DNA of 53,576 bases, from the NCBI GenBank assembly GCA_900540785.1, contig UQHF01000024.1, positions 1-53,576 on the forward strand, in the 5' to 3' direction. The stretch's first letter is position 1. The number at the start of each line of letters is the position of its first letter. The stretch comes from an uncultured Blautia sp. (lineage in GTDB: Bacteria; Bacillota; Clostridia; Lachnospirales; Lachnospiraceae). A program made the translations under genes and the position numbers. Positions 16,420 to 25,565 of this stretch are shown here, one piece after another. The notes beneath the pieces were generated by a model. That model saw nothing but the letters and a program-made list of their open reading frames with translations, did not search any database and was not told the origin of the DNA.

Positions 16420-17403
16420 TTATTCTTTTTTCTCTTTTTTTGTTTCTTTCTTTTCTTTCGCCTGGGAATCTGTCATGATCTTATTCAACTCATCAATCAT
16501 CTCATCGTCTTTTAATCGGAATTTTACTTCCACTCGCCGGGATGCGTCCTTATCTACATTTCCATCGGAATCCAGAACAGGATTTGACATGGAGTGCCCG
16601 TTTACTGTAAGGTAATCCTGCAGATCAAGAGCTTCCTTATCTGAGAGGAACTCTCCCTGAATATCAAGAAGATACTGCGCAACCGCAAGGGAGCGCTGTT
16701 GGGAAAGCTCCAGGTTATAGGCATAATCTCCGTCTGTATCTGTGTATCCGTCAATGATGATCTCCGCAAGATACGGCTTATGGGCATCTTCAAGAAGCAC
16801 TTTACAGTAAATAGGAAGAATATTTCTAAGCGCTGCTTTTCCCTCTTCTGTAAGCTCTGCCTCATCATAGGCAAACATAACATTTGCGTCCAGTGTCAAT
16901 GCTCCTGTCTGAGAATCAATATCTACGTTTACATTATTTTTTGAAAACTCCTCTTTTAAAGATTCTACAACCTCTGCTTTTACACCGATGATATTGTCGA
17001 TTTTCTGCTGCTGGTCTGCAAGAAGCGCTGTTTTCTCATCAAGAGCAGACTGCTGCTTATCCAGAGTCTTTTCCTGGTCTTTCAGCTTTGCCGCCAGATC
17101 CGCAAGAAGCTGTTTCTGCTCTGCAAGCTGCTGATCCTGACTTTTTAACTGCTCATCCTGATTCTGAAGAAGCCCCTCTTTTTCATCAAGAGCAGACTGC
17201 TGCGCCAGAATCTCTGCTGTATATTCTTCCTGAAGCGCTATTTTTTCATCCCGCTCCTTAATACTTTCGTTATAGCTCTTCTGTGCCTGAAAAAGAGTGA
17301 CACACATGATCAGCACGAAAAGAAGCAGAACGCCCGCCATCATATCTGAATAAGAACGCCAGACATTAAATCCTCCGTCTTCGTGTTTTCTTCTTTTACG
17401 CAT
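16420..17403 (-). CDS. MotB/OmpA-family stator protein, ZorB-like
   Basis: A 327-residue protein with one N-terminal membrane helix (about 22-39) headed by YSDMMAGVLLLF. Asp20 sits where MotB and ZorB carry the proton-binding Asp. A long Gln/Glu/Lys coiled coil follows (about 45-145), then an OmpA-type peptidoglycan-binding domain with DGYTDTDGDYAYN, LSQQRSLAVAQYLL and the RRVEVKF end. It ends in a Lys/Glu-rich tail. It should anchor to the wall and form an ion channel with the ZorA-like protein 12 bases upstream. No flagellar genes are near. Confidence 0.8.
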   Translation of the reverse strand: MRKRRKHEDGGFNVWRSYSDMMAGVLLLFVLIMCVTLFQAQKSYNESIKERDEKIALQEEYTAEILAQQSALDEKEGLLQNQDEQLKSQDQQLAEQKQLLADLAAKLKDQEKTLDKQQSALDEKTALLADQQQKIDNIIGVKAEVVESLKEEFSKNNVNVDIDSQTGALTLDANVMFAYDEAELTEEGKAALRNILPIYCKVLLEDAHKPYLAEIIIDGYTDTDGDYAYNLELSQQRSLAVAQYLLDIQGEFLSDKEALDLQDYLTVNGHSMSNPVLDSDGNVDKDASRRVEVKFRLKDDEMIDELNKIMTDSQAKEKKETKKEKKE

Positions 17404-17415
17404 CTAATTCTCCTC

Positions 17416-19050
17416 TTATTTGAATAAGCTGAATTTTCCTTTCTGTGCTGCTTTGGAAAGCTCCCGGATATTCTGGGAAATATCCTCCAGAAGTTCTTTC
17501 TGTGCTTCTCCCTGTTCTTCCAGAAGTCTCTGGATCTTATCTACTGAAGCCTTCTGGGAAACACTGTCCATCCGTCCGCTGTGAAGCTGCAGGTCTTTTC
17601 TGGAAAGGGAAACATCTGCAAGGAGGCGGCGAACCTGCTCCATCGTCTGATAGGAAAGCTTCTGATACTGGGAAAATTCCTGCATTTTCGCATCAAAGTC
17701 CTGAATAAGCTGACGGTTTGCCTTTAACACTTCTGCGCTTGCCTGGCTGGACTGTCCTGCATTTTCCATACCTGCTGCCGCAGCTTCCACGTAACGTTTC
17801 ATCGTCTGATTGCAGGCAACCCAGAATTTTGCTGCGGACTGCTCTGCCTCTTTTAAATATTCTGTCACATGCTGATAATCCTGCTGCTGCATTTTCTGAA
17901 TATTCTGATTGTCCTGCACGATCCGGTTTGCCGTAGTAAGATAACGATTCTGCAGGTTCCCGAGTTCTGTAACTGCATCTTTCATCACCCGCTCCTGCTG
18001 GAGATAATTGTCACTTAACTGGGTACTCATCGTCTGATAAAGAGTAGCTGTATAATCTGCATTCTCCTTCTGTGCCTTTTTCAGCTGATTCAGGGCTTCG
18101 TTAAAATCCCGGAACTGCAGCTGGAAGGAATTGTGCATTTCTTTCATAAATCCGTCCAGAATCTCTTTTACTGCATCCTGCTGGCATCTTGTCACAGAAG
18201 TCACCAGCATATCAAGGGAATCATTCATTTTTCGGAAAGTCGGTGTGATCACCTTTTCAAAGCTGTCCGCCATCTGTACAGAAAACTGTTCCGCCATTTT
18301 ATTCATGGCTTCTGTCTGGATCTTCTGGCTGGATACAAGAAGATTTCTTGACTCATTTTCTGCTGTAGGCATAACATAAGCATGAAAACGATCCAGAAAT
18401 CCCTGAAGATTTTCAGTTAAAGAGCTGTACTCACTCTTCATCCCATATGTATACACAATCGATAAAGCAATTCCATAAATGGATGTAAGGAAAGCAACCT
18501 TGATTCCGTCTACAAGAGACGCAACAGAGCTTGTCATTGCCGCATAATCATTTGGATTAAAATTTTTAAGTCCCCATACAAGTCCCACGAAAGTTCCAAG
18601 AATACCAAGACTTGTAAGAATATCGGGAACCATCTCCAGGAGTCGTTTGTGAATATGAAGGTCTATTTCTTCCTCATTAATAAAATCCTCCACATCACCG
18701 ATACCTTCCTGACTTTTGTCAATGCTTCCACGGAAGGTATCTATTTTTTTGTCCAGATATGCTTCCCCAAAAATCTCATTTAATACGGATAAATCTTCTG
18801 CCTTTGCTTTTCCGGGCGCTTTAAAAATACTGGAAACCTCCTCAGTTCCATGACGGAGCGCTTCAGAAAGATGATTCATTTTAAACATTCCGCCAATCAT
18901 GCCGGAGAGATAGATCAGTACCATCACTCCAAGAAACACAAAGTTATATACCATTACACTGGCAGCACCCTTGCCTGTATATATGGTCATTCCCACTGCG
19001 GCAGCAACCACAGTCAGGAATAAAACTACATTTACAACCTTTTTGCCCAT
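17416..19050 (-). CDS. MotA/TolQ/ExbB-family channel protein with long tail, ZorA-like
   Basis: A 544-residue protein. Membrane helices lie at about 5-24, 31-53, 143-163 and 182-204. The channel signature SLGILGTFVGLVWGL (147-161) is typical of MotA/ExbB/ZorA. After residue 205 come about 340 residues of nearly continuous Gln-rich helix, as in the ZorA tail that extends into the cytoplasm. Zorya phage defence needs effectors as well (ZorC/D or ZorE), and none is here: only the motor pair is present. It may be a two-gene motor used for something else. Confidence 0.78.
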   Translation of the reverse strand: MGKKVVNVVLFLTVVAAAVGMTIYTGKGAASVMVYNFVFLGVMVLIYLSGMIGGMFKMNHLSEALRHGTEEVSSIFKAPGKAKAEDLSVLNEIFGEAYLDKKIDTFRGSIDKSQEGIGDVEDFINEEEIDLHIHKRLLEMVPDILTSLGILGTFVGLVWGLKNFNPNDYAAMTSSVASLVDGIKVAFLTSIYGIALSIVYTYGMKSEYSSLTENLQGFLDRFHAYVMPTAENESRNLLVSSQKIQTEAMNKMAEQFSVQMADSFEKVITPTFRKMNDSLDMLVTSVTRCQQDAVKEILDGFMKEMHNSFQLQFRDFNEALNQLKKAQKENADYTATLYQTMSTQLSDNYLQQERVMKDAVTELGNLQNRYLTTANRIVQDNQNIQKMQQQDYQHVTEYLKEAEQSAAKFWVACNQTMKRYVEAAAAGMENAGQSSQASAEVLKANRQLIQDFDAKMQEFSQYQKLSYQTMEQVRRLLADVSLSRKDLQLHSGRMDSVSQKASVDKIQRLLEEQGEAQKELLEDISQNIRELSKAAQKGKFSLFK

Positions 19051-19160
19051 AAAATGCCTCCCCTTTTGTAGATTTGTGTGAAATTAATAGAAAATTATTG
19101 ATTTCTTTTTTATAATATCACAACATACCAGGACGCACAAGACAAAATCACAGAAAAGAG
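19051..19160 (-). promoter_or_regulatory. Probable promoter of the ZorA/ZorB-like pair
   Basis: On the minus strand a weak TTGTGC, a 17-base spacer and TATTAT lie about 60 bases before the gene, with AAAAGGGGAGG as ribosome site. The pair therefore probably has its own transcript, separate from the two-component genes upstream. Confidence 0.4.
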
Positions 19161-20366
19161 TCATAATATCACAGTAATTACCAGTATCTTCCCATCTGCA
19201 CTTTCTGCATGAATTTTTCCATTATGCACTTCCACAATTGCCTTTGCCACGGACAGACCAATTCCGGAACCTCCCGTTTCAGAACTCCTGGACGCATCTG
19301 TCCTGTAAAATCGTTCAAACAAAATATCCATATTTCCTTTCTGAATCATTGCCGACTCATTTGAAACCTTAAAAACGACTTTTCGCCCTTTTCTTGCTAA
19401 AGAAATAAAAATCTCACCGTTGTTCACGGAATATTTCACACTGTTATCAATCAGTATCATCACGAGCTGCTTCAAAAGTTCTCTGTTTCCCTTCAGTATG
19501 AGCCCGGGCTCTGCCGAAAACACAAATCTTTTCCCGCTTCTTTCTGCCAGTGTATAAAACGGCTGTATCGTTTCTTCTAATATAAAAGAAAAGTCCACCT
19601 CTTCCAACTCCGGCTTTTTCTGTTCCTCTTCCATTCTTGCCAGCATAGTCATCTGATTTGTGAGCAAGGATAAACGTTTTACCTGATTTCTGATACTTTC
19701 CGTCCACTCATTTTCACCCTGCATCATTTCCAGAACTTCCGTATTGGCATCTATAATGGTAAGTGGAGTTTTCAGTTCATGGGAAGCATCTGTAATAAAC
19801 TGCTTTTGTTTCTTATAACTCTCCCAGACAGGTCGAAACACCAGATTTGAAAAAAATACTACAAGAATAAATACGAGAAACAATCCAAAGCAGGAAACCA
19901 GTATGCCCGAAACAAAAAAACGGTACATTGTATCTAATTCTCTTGTATAATCTACAAACCATACTGAAAAAGTTTGCCCCTCTTCCTCTGCGCGATAACG
20001 AAAAGAATGATAAAACCCTGTCTCTTTTCCTTTGTCCCGTACTCCTTCCGCATATTTTTGGGCTGTTTTTTCGCTCAGATCAGACATTGCCTCTCCTCGC
20101 TGAAATTCCTCTGCCTGTCCGTTTTTGTCAATCTTTATAAAAAAATATCTTGGTGTAAAAGGTATCTCCTTTCCGAAAGGAGGCCGCGACCATTCCTGAC
20201 CTTGATTTTCCTTTATATCTTTATTTGCAATTACATCGATTGCTGCTTCTGCCCGCTCTTCCAGATTTCTGTAATTCACCCAAAAGAGAACGCTCATAAT
20301 TGAAAACAGCACGATAAATGTAGAACACATTGCCACCAGAATAAACTTTCGGCGAATCTGACGCAT
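19161..20366 (-). CDS. Sensor histidine kinase
   Basis: A 401-residue membrane kinase with two helices (about 9-32 and 148-172) flanking an extracellular sensor region of about 115 residues. No HAMP domain is obvious. The kinase core has FITDASHELKTPLTII (phospho-His), DNSVKYS (N box) and GGSGIGLSVAKAIVE (G2 box). Its ATG overlaps the regulator's stop (TAATG). The five-gene unit with an ABC exporter suggests it senses an exported or toxic compound, or envelope stress. Confidence 0.93.
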   Translation of the reverse strand: MRQIRRKFILVAMCSTFIVLFSIMSVLFWVNYRNLEERAEAAIDVIANKDIKENQGQEWSRPPFGKEIPFTPRYFFIKIDKNGQAEEFQRGEAMSDLSEKTAQKYAEGVRDKGKETGFYHSFRYRAEEEGQTFSVWFVDYTRELDTMYRFFVSGILVSCFGLFLVFILVVFFSNLVFRPVWESYKKQKQFITDASHELKTPLTIIDANTEVLEMMQGENEWTESIRNQVKRLSLLTNQMTMLARMEEEQKKPELEEVDFSFILEETIQPFYTLAERSGKRFVFSAEPGLILKGNRELLKQLVMILIDNSVKYSVNNGEIFISLARKGRKVVFKVSNESAMIQKGNMDILFERFYRTDASRSSETGGSGIGLSVAKAIVEVHNGKIHAESADGKILVITVIL

Positions 20367-21040
20367 TACTTTATTTCCTCCAAAAAGTATCCCTGATTGC
20401 GCACTGCTTTTATCTGTACGTCCGCCTGTATGGACAGGAGTTTTTTTCGAAGATTAGAGAGATATACCCATACGACATTTATCTCTGCCTCACTGTCATA
20501 ACCCCATATTTTCTCCATAAACCTCTCTGTGGAAATCACACAGCCAGGATCTCGCATCAGCATTTCCATAATCTGGTACTCCCTGTTCGTCAGATGATGC
20601 GTTCCTCCCGGAGCCTCCAGCGTAAAGGAAGTCGTATCAAGTGCAGTTTTTCCAAGCAAAAGCTTCTGTTCATACTGCTCTGTTTTTCTTCTTGTGATAG
20701 ACCGAATTCGCGCAAGCAGTTCTTTTGCAGCAAATGGCTTTGTAAGATAATCATCAGCTCCGCAGTCCAATCCTCTCACTCTGTCATCCACCTCCGATTT
20801 CGCCGTTAAAATCAGTACCGGAACCTTATTTCCTTTTTTCCTTATTTTGCGAAGCACAGTCAATCCATCCATTTTCGGCATCATCACGTCCAAAATTACC
20901 GCATCATAATTTTCCGTTTCCAGATAAGTTATCGCGTCCTCCCCATTGTATACTGTATCTACAGAATATCTGTCATGAATCAATATTGCTGTCAGGGCTC
21001 TGGAAAGTTCTTTTTCATCTTCCGCAAGTAAAAGTCGCAT
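20366..21040 (-). CDS. OmpR-family response regulator
   Basis: A 224-residue regulator. The receiver has DE at the N-terminus (LLLAEDEKEL), the phospho-Asp in VILDVMMPKMDG and Lys in DDYLTKPF, followed by a winged-helix DNA-binding domain ending in AVRNQGYFLEE. The ATG at 21040 is better placed after GAGGAA than the GTG three codons before. The pair of 11-bp direct repeats upstream of the adaptor gene (25449-25470) is its most likely binding site. Confidence 0.94.
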   Translation of the reverse strand: MRLLLAEDEKELSRALTAILIHDRYSVDTVYNGEDAITYLETENYDAVILDVMMPKMDGLTVLRKIRKKGNKVPVLILTAKSEVDDRVRGLDCGADDYLTKPFAAKELLARIRSITRRKTEQYEQKLLLGKTALDTTSFTLEAPGGTHHLTNREYQIMEMLMRDPGCVISTERFMEKIWGYDSEAEINVVWVYLSNLRKKLLSIQADVQIKAVRNQGYFLEEIK

Positions 21041-21080
21041 ATTTCTCACTTCCTCTTCATTTTACTATGATTATAAACTC

Positions 21081-22301
21081 TTATCCTGAATACCGCAATG
21101 CTTCAATAGGCTTTTTACCTGCTGCTTTACTTGCCGGATAAAGACCAAACACAACACCGATCACAAGAGAAAAACCTACCGAAATCCACGCTACTTGCCA
21201 ATTCATGGAAAAACTCATTGATTCGCCCATTATTCCGGATATGATTTTCAATACGCCATATGACGCAGCAATTCCTGCCGTACAGCCCATAATACTCACA
21301 AAAAGAGCTTCCAGGAGAAATTGAAACATAATTTCTCCCCGTCCTGCCCCGATTGCCTTACGAATTCCAATCTCCCGCGTTCTTTCTGTGACAGAAACCA
21401 GCATAATGTTCATAATCCCGATTCCTCCCACGAGAAGAGAAATAGCTGCTATTCCTCCAATCATAAGAGACATGGTATTATCTACGTTCTCCATAGCCTC
21501 CATAATCTCAGATTGATTCTGTATGGAAAAAGCATCTTCATCTCCTTCAAATCGTTCCAGCATGATGTTCTGGAGAGCCTTTTCAGCCTCATCTGCATTT
21601 TCTTCATTTTTCGAAGAAGCATAAAACCATGTAATATCAAGCACATTATCTGCCATGCGAGTAAGCGTAGAATACGGAATATATCCCTCAAGTGTTATCG
21701 CTTCCGAATCATCTGCTGAAGAACTCTGCGCCATACTCTGTCCTGAAGTAAGCGTTGAATTTTCCCCGGAAAGAATTCCGACCACAAGAAATTTCTTTCC
21801 GTCAAGAGATAAAGTTTCACCTACGGCATCTGCTCTCCCAAATAATTCTACTGCGGTGTCTGATGTGAGAATTACTACATATGAATTGTTGTCCAGATCC
21901 GCTTTTTTCAGAGCTCTTCCGCTGGAAAATGCAAGATTCATAATATCAAAATAGCTCCCGGTCGTACCGGTAATACTCATAGATCCACTTGTATACCCTG
22001 TTTTTGCCGTTACACTCGTTTTTCCAACAGGCGCTGCCGCCGCTATTTCTTCATTATCCAAAAGTTCTGAAAATTCCGAAAGTCTCAGTGGTTTTTCCTT
22101 ATCATCTGTAATACGCACTGTCAGGTAGCTTGAGCCCATACCGGAAATCTGTTCTGATACGGAAGAGGAGGCTCCATCTGCAATAGATACCAGCACAATC
22201 AGAGCAACTACTCCTATAATGATTCCCGACATTGTCAAAAAAGTCCGTAGCTTATTCGCACAGACAGCAGCCCACGACATTTTAAAAGTCTGAAAAATCA
22301 T
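21081..22301 (-). CDS. MacB-type ABC transporter permease
   Basis: A 406-residue FtsX/MacB-family permease: TM1 (about 16-42), a large extracellular MacB core domain of about 240 residues, then three helices at the C-terminus. NKLRTFLTMSGIIIGVVALI and TERTREIGIRKAIGAG are diagnostic. It overlaps the ATPase gene by four bases (ATGA). It probably works with the adaptor and ATPase to move a peptide, antibiotic or lipid from the membrane outward rather than pumping from the cytoplasm. Confidence 0.93.
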   Translation of the reverse strand: MIFQTFKMSWAAVCANKLRTFLTMSGIIIGVVALIVLVSIADGASSSVSEQISGMGSSYLTVRITDDKEKPLRLSEFSELLDNEEIAAAAPVGKTSVTAKTGYTSGSMSITGTTGSYFDIMNLAFSSGRALKKADLDNNSYVVILTSDTAVELFGRADAVGETLSLDGKKFLVVGILSGENSTLTSGQSMAQSSSADDSEAITLEGYIPYSTLTRMADNVLDITWFYASSKNEENADEAEKALQNIMLERFEGDEDAFSIQNQSEIMEAMENVDNTMSLMIGGIAAISLLVGGIGIMNIMLVSVTERTREIGIRKAIGAGRGEIMFQFLLEALFVSIMGCTAGIAASYGVLKIISGIMGESMSFSMNWQVAWISVGFSLVIGVVFGLYPASKAAGKKPIEALRYSG

Positions 22302-22969
22302 ATGTGCACTTCCGCCACCTTTCCGTCTCTGATACGAATTTTCCTCTGCGCTTCATCTGCCACCCCATTATCATGAGTAATCAGCACAATTGTGTTTCCA
22401 TTTTCGTGAAGCTCATGAAACAGCGTCATAATTTCACTTCCTGTCTTTGTATCCAGATTTCCCGTAGGCTCGTCTGCAAGAAAAAGAGAAGGCTTTGTCA
22501 CAAGAGCTCTTGCAATGGCAACTCTCTGCTGCTGACCTCCGGAAAGCTCTGAAGGTCTGTGATGCATTCTGTGAGAAAGTTCTACTCTTTCCATTGCCTC
22601 TGCCACCCTCTTTTTTCTTTCCGGCGCCCGGATTCCCTGATACAAAAGTGGAAGCTCCACATTTTCCGCTGCTGTCAGACGCGGCAGAAGATTAAAATTC
22701 TGAAAAATAAAACCAAGCTTTTTATTTCGAACAGCCGCAAGCTCACGTTCGGAATAATTTTCAATAGCAATCCCATCTAACAGGTACTCTCCCTCGTCCG
22801 CAGTATCCAAACACCCGATGATATTCATCATTGTAGATTTTCCGCTTCCCGATGGTCCGATAATACTCACAAATTCCCCATCGTTAATTGTCATACTGGC
22901 ATGATTCAGAGCATACACCTGTTCCTCTCCAACCGTATATATTTTCGAAACTTCCTTAAGCTGTATCAT
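22298..22969 (-). CDS. MacB/LolD-type ABC transporter ATP-binding protein
   Basis: A 223-residue ATPase with Walker A GPSGSGKST, Q-loop in FQNFNLLPRLTA, signature LSGGQQQRVAIARAL, Walker B LFLADEPTGNLD and the switch His in LITHD. It overlaps the adaptor gene's end by four bases and the permease start by four, a tightly coupled trio. Confidence 0.95.
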   Translation of the reverse strand: MIQLKEVSKIYTVGEEQVYALNHASMTINDGEFVSIIGPSGSGKSTMMNIIGCLDTADEGEYLLDGIAIENYSERELAAVRNKKLGFIFQNFNLLPRLTAAENVELPLLYQGIRAPERKKRVAEAMERVELSHRMHHRPSELSGGQQQRVAIARALVTKPSLFLADEPTGNLDTKTGSEIMTLFHELHENGNTIVLITHDNGVADEAQRKIRIRDGKVAEVHI

Positions 22970-25392
22970 TTCTGTCCCTGCCTTTCCGGGGAACCGCCTC
23001 TCATTCCGCCATTCCCACCCGGGAACTCCATATTTGAAGAGTCCATATTTCCTCCTGGAAATCCCATGTCTCCTCCCGGCAATTCCAGATTTTCGGATGT
23101 GGCATTGTCCACACCAACTTTCTGATAATATATCGTATCGCCTTCTGAAAGTCCCTCTGTGATTTCTACAATATTTCCATCGGACAGACCTGTGCTTACC
23201 GATTTTTCTCCCGAAAGATTTCCTTCCTCATCTTTCTCTGTATAGACAAACACCTCGTTTCCTCGTTCCTGAAGCGCATTTACAGGAATTGTAATAATAT
23301 TTTCCTTCTTTTCAATCACGATTGTTGCAGAGGCATTCATACCTGCTTTCATTTCTTCCGATGCCGGAATCGTAATTTCCACTGTGTATTTTGCCACACC
23401 TCCGCTTGCACTTGCCGAATTTCCAACTTTTGTCACAGTTCCTTCAAATGTCTCTTCCTCAATCGCATCAAACGTCACTTCTGCCTGCTGACCTTTCTCC
23501 ACGGAATTAATATCCAGCTCATCTACACTGATTGCCAGAATCATCTCCTCATTTCCCGCTATTGTAAATGCAGTTGTGGCTGTACTATATTCGTTATCTG
23601 TCGTACTCTCTTCCTCTGCAGAATTCTCCGAAACCGCAGTATCTCCGGAAGAAGCAGTCACACCGGCAGAACCACCGCCTCCTGAAGAAGTATTCCCGCC
23701 GGCAGACGTTCCAGGACTGCCGCTTTCTGAAATTGCTCCGCCCGCCTCCTGATTCGTCTGTACATCTTTCTCCTGTTCCTTTGTTTCCGGAAATGTTATT
23801 GTAAAAGATAAAGATTTTCCATCATCTGAAATACTGATTCCTGAAATCACACCTGATGAAATACCGGAAATACTGTCATTTCCAAAAATATATCCCTCCT
23901 GCGCCGTCAGTGTTATCTGAGCCTGATATGTCACGCCTCCCTGAAATACTTCATCACCAGGATTCCACTTAATACTTCCTGTATAGCTTCCATCAGATGC
24001 CTGAATTTCTTTCGGTGCAGACTCTCCTGTTTCCGGCGCACTGAAAACTGCAGAAAACGTATTTTTCAAACTTAAAACGACATTCGCTTCCGGCACTTCC
24101 GTCTCCGGCACTTCCGTCTCCGGCGTTTCCGTTTCCGGCGTTTCTGTTTCCGGTGTTTCTGTTTCCGGCGTTTCCGCTTCCGGCGTTTCTGCTTCCGGTA
24201 CTTCCGTCTCCGGCGTTTCTGTTTCTGCAATTCCTTCTGGAATACTGCCGTTTTCAGATGTTACGGAAGAAAGCATAATCAAACCTTCTGAATTGCTATT
24301 TCTTCCGGACATATTGGATACGCTCTTTTTATATGCCATATTTACTGCCTGCACTGCCGTTTCGTTCTGCGTCGTATTTACACTTTCCTTTTCAGTTGTT
24401 TCTTCTTCCTCACTGGAAATGTATACTTCCTCAATAGTTCCTGTCATGTCCGCTGTAATTTTTCCGTCTTCCGAAAGAGACAGTAATTCTTTCAGAGAAT
24501 CTGATAATGCTTTTCTTTCGTTTAAAAGAGCCACATATTCTGAATCCCCTTCTTTTTCTATAGTAAAAAGCACATCTCCGCTTTCCACTGCCTCATCTTC
24601 CGATACATGAATTTCTGATACTGTTCCCGGATTGGCAGTAATCTCAATCGGCTGATGAATGTACGTGGTGCCTGTTCCAATTACCGTTCCCGATTCATTT
24701 GTCACAGTAGCAGTCTCGCCTATTCCCACGCCGCTGTCTGTTATCGTCACTGTACAATCTGTCCCGTTCACACTTTCTACGGTTCCTTCTACCTCTTTTC
24801 CTCCTGAAAGTGCAGCATTTACCGTGTCACCTTCCTTTATCTCTTCTGAAACCGCTTGTAAGTCTACTGCAAGAAGACCATCTGTAGATACGAGCATCAG
24901 CGCTCCGTTTTCCAGAATACAGTCTGATGTTTCACTGCCCTCCGCTATATAAATTTTTTTAATTCGCCCGTCTATCTTTACTGCAACATCTTCTTCTGTC
25001 TCTTCTTCCTGAAGTTCATAAATTTCTTCGTCCAAAGACTCCATTTCACTTTGAACCTCTTCTATCGCACTTAAAACAGAAGCCGCATCCACATATGCCA
25101 ATACATCTCCTTTTGACACATAATCTCCACTTTCTACAGTCACCTTGGATATTGTAAGACCGGATGGAATCTTCACTGATATTGCTTCTCCTGTTTCCAG
25201 ATTGCCAGTTCCTACAATCTCATTGGATATTGTGTCTGTCTTAGCCTGTGTCTCTGTTACATTTATTGTCTCCTTTTTCATTTCTCCTTCTTTTGTATTT
25301 TGATAGCGCATAAAAATCCCGCCTGATGCACCGGCAACTGTTACAACTGCCACAACTGCAGCGGCAGCCTTCTTTTTATTCCTGCGTTTCAT
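22966..25392 (-). CDS. Very long efflux adaptor (HlyD/MacA-like) with ETP repeat and inserted domain
   Basis: An 808-residue membrane-anchored adaptor, about twice the usual 400. After one helix (about 9-29) it has lipoyl-like halves (VESGDYVSKGDVLAYVD; EDEAVESGDVLFTIE), several KOW/lipoyl-like beta segments, then a low-complexity stretch of PETET/PEAET five-residue units (24085-24228), then a beta domain with ITLTAQEGYIFG, a Gly/Ser-rich linker, and finally the HlyD beta-barrel and membrane-proximal part (VEKGQQAEVTFDAIEEETFEG onward). The tail is Gly/Asn/Met-rich. The ATG at 25392 with GGGAGG is chosen over one 13 codons earlier. The repeat and inserted domain are not needed in known adaptors. 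Confidence 0.85.
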   Translation of the reverse strand: MKRRNKKKAAAAVVAVVTVAGASGGIFMRYQNTKEGEMKKETINVTETQAKTDTISNEIVGTGNLETGEAISVKIPSGLTISKVTVESGDYVSKGDVLAYVDAASVLSAIEEVQSEMESLDEEIYELQEEETEEDVAVKIDGRIKKIYIAEGSETSDCILENGALMLVSTDGLLAVDLQAVSEEIKEGDTVNAALSGGKEVEGTVESVNGTDCTVTITDSGVGIGETATVTNESGTVIGTGTTYIHQPIEITANPGTVSEIHVSEDEAVESGDVLFTIEKEGDSEYVALLNERKALSDSLKELLSLSEDGKITADMTGTIEEVYISSEEEETTEKESVNTTQNETAVQAVNMAYKKSVSNMSGRNSNSEGLIMLSSVTSENGSIPEGIAETETPETEVPEAETPEAETPETETPETETPETETPETEVPETEVPEANVVLSLKNTFSAVFSAPETGESAPKEIQASDGSYTGSIKWNPGDEVFQGGVTYQAQITLTAQEGYIFGNDSISGISSGVISGISISDDGKSLSFTITFPETKEQEKDVQTNQEAGGAISESGSPGTSAGGNTSSGGGGSAGVTASSGDTAVSENSAEEESTTDNEYSTATTAFTIAGNEEMILAISVDELDINSVEKGQQAEVTFDAIEEETFEGTVTKVGNSASASGGVAKYTVEITIPASEEMKAGMNASATIVIEKKENIITIPVNALQERGNEVFVYTEKDEEGNLSGEKSVSTGLSDGNIVEITEGLSEGDTIYYQKVGVDNATSENLELPGGDMGFPGGNMDSSNMEFPGGNGGMRGGSPERQGQK
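24085..24228 (-). repeat. 15-bp tandem coding repeat (PETET units)
   Basis: About ten imperfect 15-base units encode PETET, PETEV and PEAET peptides inside the adaptor gene. Nearly identical codons suggest recent expansion by slippage, and the copy number may vary between strains. The peptide would be acidic, extended and proline-stiffened. Confidence 0.85.
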
Positions 25393-25429
25393 GTCGCATC
25401 CTCCCTTGCAAAGTTGTTTATTTTCTCGC

Positions 25430-25497
25430 ACTTAAGTATATCTGTCTTACTTAAAACCAACTTAAAAATATATGTGAAGGTTTTGTGATATTTCACA
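25430..25497 (-). promoter_or_regulatory. Promoter and probable response-regulator box of the exporter operon
   Basis: On the plus strand ACTTAAAACCA (25449-25459) and ACTTAAAAATA (25460-25470) are adjacent 11-bp direct repeats, the classic spacing of an OmpR-type dimer site. They cover the -35 position of a promoter whose -10, TATACT on the minus strand, is at 25435-25440; the -35 itself is poor, as expected for an activated promoter. A third ACTTAAG lies at 25430-25436. A palindrome TGTGA-N4-TCACA (25484-25497) lies just upstream. Confidence 0.6.
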
Positions 25498-25565
25498 TCT
25501 TACGTCTTTTCATACACACTTTGCAGCAAGAGTACACTACATCTCGAAGTTTTTTATCTCATTGT

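Noticed and set aside
16420..19050. Flagellar stator MotA/MotB
   Set aside because: The channel protein has a 340-residue helical tail and four spaced helices unlike MotA, and no flagellar genes are near.
16420..19050. Complete Zorya defence system
   Set aside because: No ZorC, ZorD or ZorE homologue lies on either side; neighbours are a thiamine transporter and a two-component system.
24085..24228. Regular repeat resembling a CRISPR array or satellite
   Set aside because: The units are 15 bases with no spacers and stay in frame inside the adaptor gene, so it is a coding repeat.
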